This document shows positions 59,833 through 64,000 of a stretch of 64,000 nucleotides of DNA, in pieces. The notes beneath the pieces were generated by a model. It was not told the origin of the DNA and did not search any database. It saw only the letters and a program-made list of their open reading frames with translations. The translations under genes were made by a program, and so were the position numbers. The stretch is from Microcaldota archaeon. GTDB lineage: Archaea; Micrarchaeota; Micrarchaeia; Micrarchaeales; Micrarchaeaceae. The stretch is taken from NCBI GenBank assembly GCA_021787495.1, contig JAJYLX010000003.1:1-64000 (forward strand), written 5' to 3'. Numbering within the stretch: position 1 is the stretch's first letter; every line of letters starts with the position of its first letter.

Positions 59833-60456
59833 TCAGCTGTGCAGTATGAGCTTCGGAAGTTCTATTTGCTTTATCTCCCTGTCCGGGAACTTAGTTCCTG
59901 GCGGGACAATCCTGACCTTTATGCCTATGGCGCCGTACTTCGGCAATGCCGTCGCGACGCCCTCATGGACGAGGTTCGTGACGTCACCCGCCTTCGGTAT
60001 GTAGCCGACGCTCTTCCTTAGGCTCTTGTGCCTGGCGTTCTTAGGCACCAGCTTACCCTTCATTATTATCTCAGCGCCGAGGGCGCCGTTCTCCATTATC
60101 TGCCTCAGAGTGCCCTGCAGTATCTTCCTGAAGTTTATGCCGCGCTCCAGCTTCTGCGCTATGTCTCTAGCGACGAGCAGCGGCTCGAGCATCTTGTTCT
60201 CCACCTCTACTATGCTGATCTGCGGATTCTTCATCTTGAAGCGCTCCTTCGTGGCCTCAGTGAGGGCATCTATTGTCTTGCCTCCCTTGCCTATAACCCT
60301 CCCTGGGTTTAGGACATACACAGTTATGCGTGTTATCACAGGGGTTTTCTGTATCTCTACCCTTGAGAAGCCGGCCTTCGCTATCTCTGTACTAAGGAAC
60401 TTCGAAATCTCATACTTGACCATCGCGTCGTCGATGAATGTTCTCTCTATCGCCAT
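59833..60456 (-). CDS. Ribosomal protein uS3
   Basis: About 207 residues with a KH type II domain: PGRVIGKGGKTIDALTEATKERF, and EPLLVARDIAQKLERGINFRK. Archaeal uS3 has 200-240 residues. The ATG three codons after the ATGA overlap is used because archaeal members start MAIER-like. It binds 16S rRNA at the mRNA entry. In most archaea uL29 follows, but here aglB comes next. Confidence 0.95.
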   Translation of the reverse strand: MAIERTFIDDAMVKYEISKFLSTEIAKAGFSRVEIQKTPVITRITVYVLNPGRVIGKGGKTIDALTEATKERFKMKNPQISIVEVENKMLEPLLVARDIAQKLERGINFRKILQGTLRQIMENGALGAEIIMKGKLVPKNARHKSLRKSVGYIPKAGDVTNLVHEGVATALPKYGAIGIKVRIVPPGTKFPDREIKQIELPKLILHS

Positions 60457-60461
60457 GCTAA

Positions 60462-61151
60462 TCATTCTTTCTTGTCTTCATTGCGATTGCTTTCCAGCTT
60501 GGGCTGGATCTCTTCCTTCTCCTGCTCTGGTTTCTCAACCTTCGGCCTCTGCTGCGCCTGCTGGGGCTTCGCATCCTTGCCCTTTAACGCTTTGCCTTGC
60601 TGGGGCTTTGCGGTTACTGGCTTGAACGCCTTCGAGGAGTGCTTGAGGCTGCGCTTCATGCGTTCGCTCAGTCCCTTCTCGGTGCCTTTCGCTATCCCGA
60701 GCTCGAGCTTCGCCCATTCTATGTCTGTGTGCCTCGATGCCGAATATCCGTAGCTGCCGCCTATGAAGAGCTTGCCCTTCGGGGGGGACATGCGCATTAT
60801 GTTGGTCTTGTTCGCCGATGCGTGCACCACGAACATGACATCGGGCTCGAAGCCCTTGTTGCGCGAGTTGGCCATCGCGTTGAGCAGCGCCTTGCGCACT
60901 ATAGCGGCGCACTTCATGGGGTACCTGCCCTGCCTGCCTCCAAGCTCGTGCCGCGTGCCCATGTGCTTGTTGTGGCGCTTATACAGCACGGCCGCACCCG
61001 CCACCTCCTCATCGAGCGTAGATAGCGCTGCCGGAACCGGCTTGTATCTTATCGAGTCGCAAACCGCGCAGAGGTCCTTGAAACTCGCGTTGATGTCCTT
61101 CATGTGCGCGAATATTATGCCTTCGCGGTCGCGGTTGAACGAGTATTCCAT
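60462..61151 (-). CDS. Ribosomal protein uL22 with long basic-acidic tail
   Basis: This 229-residue uL22 has the beta-loop region (MKDINASFKDLCAVCDSIRYK) and the RYPMKCAAIVRKALLNAMANS and RRHTDIEWAKLELGI-like segments. The tail, about 75 residues rich in Lys, Gln, Pro and Glu, extends past the usual uL22 end. GTGA five bases before the ATG supports this start. uL22 lines the polypeptide exit tunnel. Confidence 0.9.
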   Translation of the reverse strand: MEYSFNRDREGIIFAHMKDINASFKDLCAVCDSIRYKPVPAALSTLDEEVAGAAVLYKRHNKHMGTRHELGGRQGRYPMKCAAIVRKALLNAMANSRNKGFEPDVMFVVHASANKTNIMRMSPPKGKLFIGGSYGYSASRHTDIEWAKLELGIAKGTEKGLSERMKRSLKHSSKAFKPVTAKPQQGKALKGKDAKPQQAQQRPKVEKPEQEKEEIQPKLESNRNEDKKE

Positions 61152-61156
61152 CGTCA

Positions 61157-61549
61157 TCACTTCTCGCCGAGGGCCTTGCTTCCCTTTGTGGCGCGTATTC
61201 CCGGGGCAGAATGCTGCACGCGCTTCGTGCTGAATGCAAAATCGCCCAGCCTCCCGCCGACCATGTTGGCCGTTATAGCCATTGTCTGGAACTCCTTGCC
61301 ATTGTGGACGGCGAACTTCATGCCTATCCAAGACGGCAGTATGACGGCCTCGCGGACGTGGGTCCTTATCGGCTTGTCGCTCTTCGACGCCCTGCGCTTC
61401 CCGACTTCGGCAAGCAGCGCTTTGTACTTCATCGCGTTGCGTTTTACCGTGCGCCTCGCCCTAGAGGTTACGAGCCCAAGGAACTCATCGCCGCTGAGCT
61501 TCGAGACCTGGTCGGCCGTCATGCCCTTGAACACTATGCGCTCTACCAT
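61157..61549 (-). CDS. Ribosomal protein uS19
   Basis: This 130-residue protein has THVREAVILPSWIGMKFAVHNGKEFQTMAITANMVGGRLGDFAFSTK, the typical uS19 block, preceded by a RRTVKRNAM basic region common in archaea. It sits in the small subunit head. It has the usual archaeal length. Confidence 0.95.
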   Translation of the reverse strand: MVERIVFKGMTADQVSKLSGDEFLGLVTSRARRTVKRNAMKYKALLAEVGKRRASKSDKPIRTHVREAVILPSWIGMKFAVHNGKEFQTMAITANMVGGRLGDFAFSTKRVQHSAPGIRATKGSKALGEK

Positions 61550-61553
61550 GCAA

Positions 61554-62261
61554 TCACTTCTTCCTCCCTACGCGCCTCGCGGCTATATGGCCGACCTTCC
61601 TTCCAGGGGGGGCATTCCTCGATGTCATGCTGCTCTTGCCCTTGTGGTGCTGCTTGCCCCCGAAGGGGTGGTCCACAGGACTCATCTTCACGCCCCTGTT
61701 GGTCGGCCATGTCCTGTTGAGCGCGTGGTAAATGTAATAGCTCTTGCCTGCCTTGACGAGCGGCTGCTCCAGAAAGCCGCCACCGGAAACGATGCCGAGC
61801 TGCGCCCTGCAGCTGCCATCGAGCGGGATCGTCGCCTTGCTCGGCAGCTTGACGAGGACGCCGCGATCGTTGTGCGCCGTTATGAACGCGGATGACCCTG
61901 CCGCCCTGACCAGCCTGCCTCCGTCACCTGGCCTGAATTCTATGTTGTAGATTGGTATTCCCTTTGGTATGTCGGAAAGGCGCAGCACGCTCCCGAGCGT
62001 GTATGACCTGTATCCCAGGTATATCTTGTCACCTACGCTTATTCCCTCTGGCGCGAGGAGCGTCGACTCTGTCATGTCATCGTAAATCACCGACATTATA
62101 GGTGCAGTGTGACCTGTGCTGTTGACGAATCCGGTCACCTCGCCGATGGTCTTTGAGCCCTGGTCCGTAGAGTACTTGACGTTCGCGTCGAATGTGTGCG
62201 GCAGCTTCCTGTACACGTTGCTTCCCTTTCCGCGCCTCTGCTGCCTCAGTTTCCTCGGCAT
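61554..62261 (-). CDS. Ribosomal protein uL2
   Basis: This 235-residue protein begins PRKLRQQRRGKGS and has a C-terminal segment VKMSPVDHPFGGKQHHKGKS. The usual reading is AMNPVDHPHGGG. The first His of that motif, known to matter for the peptidyl transferase centre, is kept, but the second His is Phe. The protein anchors the two subunits and supports peptidyl transfer. The substitution may match the unusual 23S. Confidence 0.94.
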   Translation of the reverse strand: MPRKLRQQRRGKGSNVYRKLPHTFDANVKYSTDQGSKTIGEVTGFVNSTGHTAPIMSVIYDDMTESTLLAPEGISVGDKIYLGYRSYTLGSVLRLSDIPKGIPIYNIEFRPGDGGRLVRAAGSSAFITAHNDRGVLVKLPSKATIPLDGSCRAQLGIVSGGGFLEQPLVKAGKSYYIYHALNRTWPTNRGVKMSPVDHPFGGKQHHKGKSSMTSRNAPPGRKVGHIAARRVGRKK

Positions 62262-62264
62262 TTG

Positions 62265-62516
62265 TCACACCAGTTTGAGCTTAATCGCGATGTCGCTAGC
62301 CTTGTACGGCTGCTTCAGCTTTATCAGCGCCTTCTTTGTATTGGAAGGCATGTTTACCGTGTTTATCCTCTCGACCTTAACATTGAACGTGCTCTCGAAC
62401 TCCTTCCTTATGTCCTGCTTGCTCGCCCTGAAGTCGACGACATACATTATGGTGTTGAGCTTGTCCACCATGCTTACGGCCTTTTCCGTCGCGACGGGAT
62501 ACATGAGCGCTCTCAT
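62265..62516 (-). CDS. Ribosomal protein uL23
   Basis: This 83-residue protein has YPVATEKAVSMVDKLNTIMYVVDFRASKQDIRKEFESTFNVKVERINTVNMPS, the standard archaeal uL23. The ATG overlaps the uL4 stop (TAATG). uL23 lies at the tunnel exit and binds SRP and nascent chains. Confidence 0.95.
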   Translation of the reverse strand: MRALMYPVATEKAVSMVDKLNTIMYVVDFRASKQDIRKEFESTFNVKVERINTVNMPSNTKKALIKLKQPYKASDIAIKLKLV

Positions 62517-63301
62517 TATCTCAACTCTTTCACGTACTTCGCCTGGCTGTCGAGCGACATCGCCCTGACTGCCTCTTCGATGCCCCGCACTGCAGATTCG
62601 CTCCAGATGACATGGCGGCCTGCATTGCCTCCGGGCGCAAGCGCATTGACGGTCAGCCCGCTCAGGGCGCATGCGTCGACGCCGGGGATGTTGCGCGCGG
62701 CCCTCAACGCACCCTTGTCATCCTTCACGACAACGAGCAGCGAGCGCTTGTAGTGCCTCATGCGGGTGCCTCTCCTGACCCCCTTGGCTATCTTCTTCTT
62801 CCTGCCCTCCTCGAGCTGCTTCCCGAGCTTCAGGGACTCTATGACCCTTACCATATCCTTCGTCTTCGTTACCTTCTCTATAGAGTCGTCAACGATCATG
62901 CTGTTCTTAGAGCATGCGGATATCGAGCTCATGACCGCGCCCTGATACTCGCGCCTGTTCATGCCCTCCTTGACTATCTTCTCGACCATGTGCGGGTGGG
63001 CACGCTTCCCCTTAACTGCCGACGGTATACGCTTGACCTTCCCCTGGCGGCCGCCGCCGAGTTTCTCCCTTGGCCTTATCGCGATTCCCATGTGCCTGCC
63101 CGATCTGTACTCATTCATAGCGCCGTAGTATGTGGCCGTGGTCTGCATTCCGGCTAGGATGAAGTGTCCTTGAGGCTGAAGGTTCGCCGAGTTCTCGGCG
63201 ATTGCCGCCCTCCTTATCAGTTCAGGCTTCTCCTCGTATGAGAATGCTTTGGGCTGGCCGATGTCCTTCTTCCCGGAACCATCAATCTCGTACACTTCCA
63301 T
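62516..63301 (-). CDS. Ribosomal protein uL4
   Basis: This 261-residue protein has RSGRHMGIAIRPREKLGGGRQGKVKRIPSAVKGKRAHPH and a VVVKDDKGALRAARNIPGVD block, matching archaeal uL4 (L1e type). The extended basic loop lies in the exit tunnel. It is co-transcribed with uL3, with a one-base gap. Confidence 0.94.
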   Translation of the reverse strand: MEVYEIDGSGKKDIGQPKAFSYEEKPELIRRAAIAENSANLQPQGHFILAGMQTTATYYGAMNEYRSGRHMGIAIRPREKLGGGRQGKVKRIPSAVKGKRAHPHMVEKIVKEGMNRREYQGAVMSSISACSKNSMIVDDSIEKVTKTKDMVRVIESLKLGKQLEEGRKKKIAKGVRRGTRMRHYKRSLLVVVKDDKGALRAARNIPGVDACALSGLTVNALAPGGNAGRHVIWSESAVRGIEEAVRAMSLDSQAKYVKELR

Positions 63302-63302
63302 G

Positions 63303-64000
63303 TCAACCAGCCAGTTTCACTATCTTCGGCTCCTTGACGCCCTTCGCGTTCAGATTGCCCAGGCTTTCCCTTATACGCACGAGCCTCCTCGCCGGGCCGG
63401 GTATCGAACCCTCTATGACCATGAAAGAGTTCCTTGCTGTTCCGTAATGCTTGAACCCGGAGGAAGGATTGATCTGCTGCACTGCATCCTTCGCCCCCAG
63501 CTTGAGTATGCGCTTGTTCCTCTCTGTGCGGTAGTTGTAGCCCGTCTGACCAGGCTGCGGCACAGTGTACATGACCTTCGCGGTACCCATGTCACCGTGC
63601 GTTCCGATGTGCCTTACCTTCTGTGTGGATTTGTGCGGCAGCCTCGCCGCCCCGTACCTCTTGATTATTCCCTGCCACCCCTTGCCCTTCGTCACAGACG
63701 AGACGTCGACGTACTCGCCCTGCTTGAATACCGCATCGGGGCGCACCTCCTTACCCAGGTTGGCCGACACGAAGTCGAACTTCTCCTCGATGCTCTTGCC
63801 GTCAACATGCGACTCGAACCTCTCTGGCTTGTTCTGCTCCACATTCGTCGTCTTAGGGTATGCGACGAGCAGTGCCGTCACATCCGAGTATTCCGAGAGC
63901 TTTGACTTGAAGTCCTGGAGCTTGCCCTCGTTGGTCTTGGCGTTGATCTTGAGCTTCTGCGCTGTGGACTTGCTGTAAAGCTCCGCTGCTACGGCCCTGT
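63303..64000 (-). CDS. Ribosomal protein uL3 (5' end outside the window)
   Basis: At least 232 residues of archaeal uL3: ERFESHVDGKSIEEKFDFV, KGKGWQGIIKRYGAARLPHKSTQKVRHIGTHGDMGTAKVMYTVPQPGQTGYNYRTERNKRIL and a basic C-terminus. The frame stays open to the window edge, so the start lies beyond it. uL3 helps form the peptidyl transferase centre. Confidence 0.95.
   Translation of the reverse strand, partial: RAVAAELYSKSTAQKLKINAKTNEGKLQDFKSKLSEYSDVTALLVAYPKTTNVEQNKPERFESHVDGKSIEEKFDFVSANLGKEVRPDAVFKQGEYVDVSSVTKGKGWQGIIKRYGAARLPHKSTQKVRHIGTHGDMGTAKVMYTVPQPGQTGYNYRTERNKRILKLGAKDAVQQINPSSGFKHYGTARNSFMVIEGSIPGPARRLVRIRESLGNLNAKGVKEPKIVKLAG

Overview
The window is archaeal. It encodes TFB, a TBP-like protein, a histone, a proteasome beta subunit, aCPSF1, the oligosaccharyltransferase AglB, geranylgeranyl reductase, a TRAM protein and an archaeal-type S10 ribosomal cluster (uL3-uL4-uL23-uL2-uS19-uL22-uS3). 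Most first genes have a TATA-like box 25-38 bases before the start codon and a very short or absent leader. Genes inside operons are preceded by GGTGA, which often contains the stop codon of the gene before. The compact layout, many lineage-specific small membrane proteins, an unlinked and divergent 23S rRNA and a strong nucleotide-salvage content suggest a DPANN archaeon, perhaps Micrarchaeota-like. That placement is inference. Base composition is GC-rich outside one AT-rich island.

Layout. 1-1280: a nested hairpin, a pilin-like secreted protein and a 49-residue membrane protein. 1280-4116 (minus): 23S rRNA with its own promoter and a 20-bp processing stem, and no adjacent 16S or 5S. 4.3-10.4 kb: two copies of an unknown two-gene cassette around a nucleoside/queuosine-salvage cluster, pterin dehydratase, TspO and a PH-like membrane operon, then an eL41-like gene. 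10.5-15.3 kb: surface proteins and DUF763. 15.3-27.8 kb: HisS, thioredoxin, histone, zinc-ribbon and PRC-barrel proteins, an Lrp-like regulator, glycosyltransferase, cytidine deaminase, a one-repeat TBP, geranylgeranyl reductase, methyltransferase and RdgB.

27.85-36.75 kb is an AT-rich accessory island. A tyrosine recombinase gene starts inside the 3' end of an intact tRNA-Glu gene. A 58-bp degenerate copy of that tRNA lies about 7 kb away, which marks an integrated element at 29643-36732. Its cargo is a nuclease-helicase (PD-(D/E)XK plus DUF2075-like) with a MazG-type pyrophosphohydrolase, a MazF-type toxin with a Panacea/YwgA-like partner, a winged-helix regulator, a glycine-zipper peptide with two membrane proteins, a strongly structured GC-rich RNA candidate and internal repeats. 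A second part (27.9-29.6 kb; Nudix and MDR dehydrogenase) carries a 49-bp repeat that contains 13-14 bases of the same tRNA end, so integration may have occurred more than once.

36.75-64 kb: thymidylate kinase and DUF1599, TFB, TRAM, PsmB, aCPSF1, M1 aminopeptidase, glycosyltransferase, DNA gyrase GyrB-GyrA, an AmmeMemoRadiSam enzyme, VKOR, an Ntn-hydrolase-like protein, YdcF, a HAD gene with a deleted tandem copy, an intron-containing tRNA-Ile(UAU), AglB and the ribosomal cluster.

Several genes fit together. AglB, two glycosyltransferases and sequon-rich surface proteins point to N-glycosylation. VKOR and thioredoxin point to disulfide chemistry. Thymidylate kinase, DUF1599, cytidine deaminase, deoxyribosyltransferase, RdgB, MazG and the queuosine-salvage protein point to nucleotide scavenging. 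PsmB and the M1 aminopeptidase point to protein turnover.
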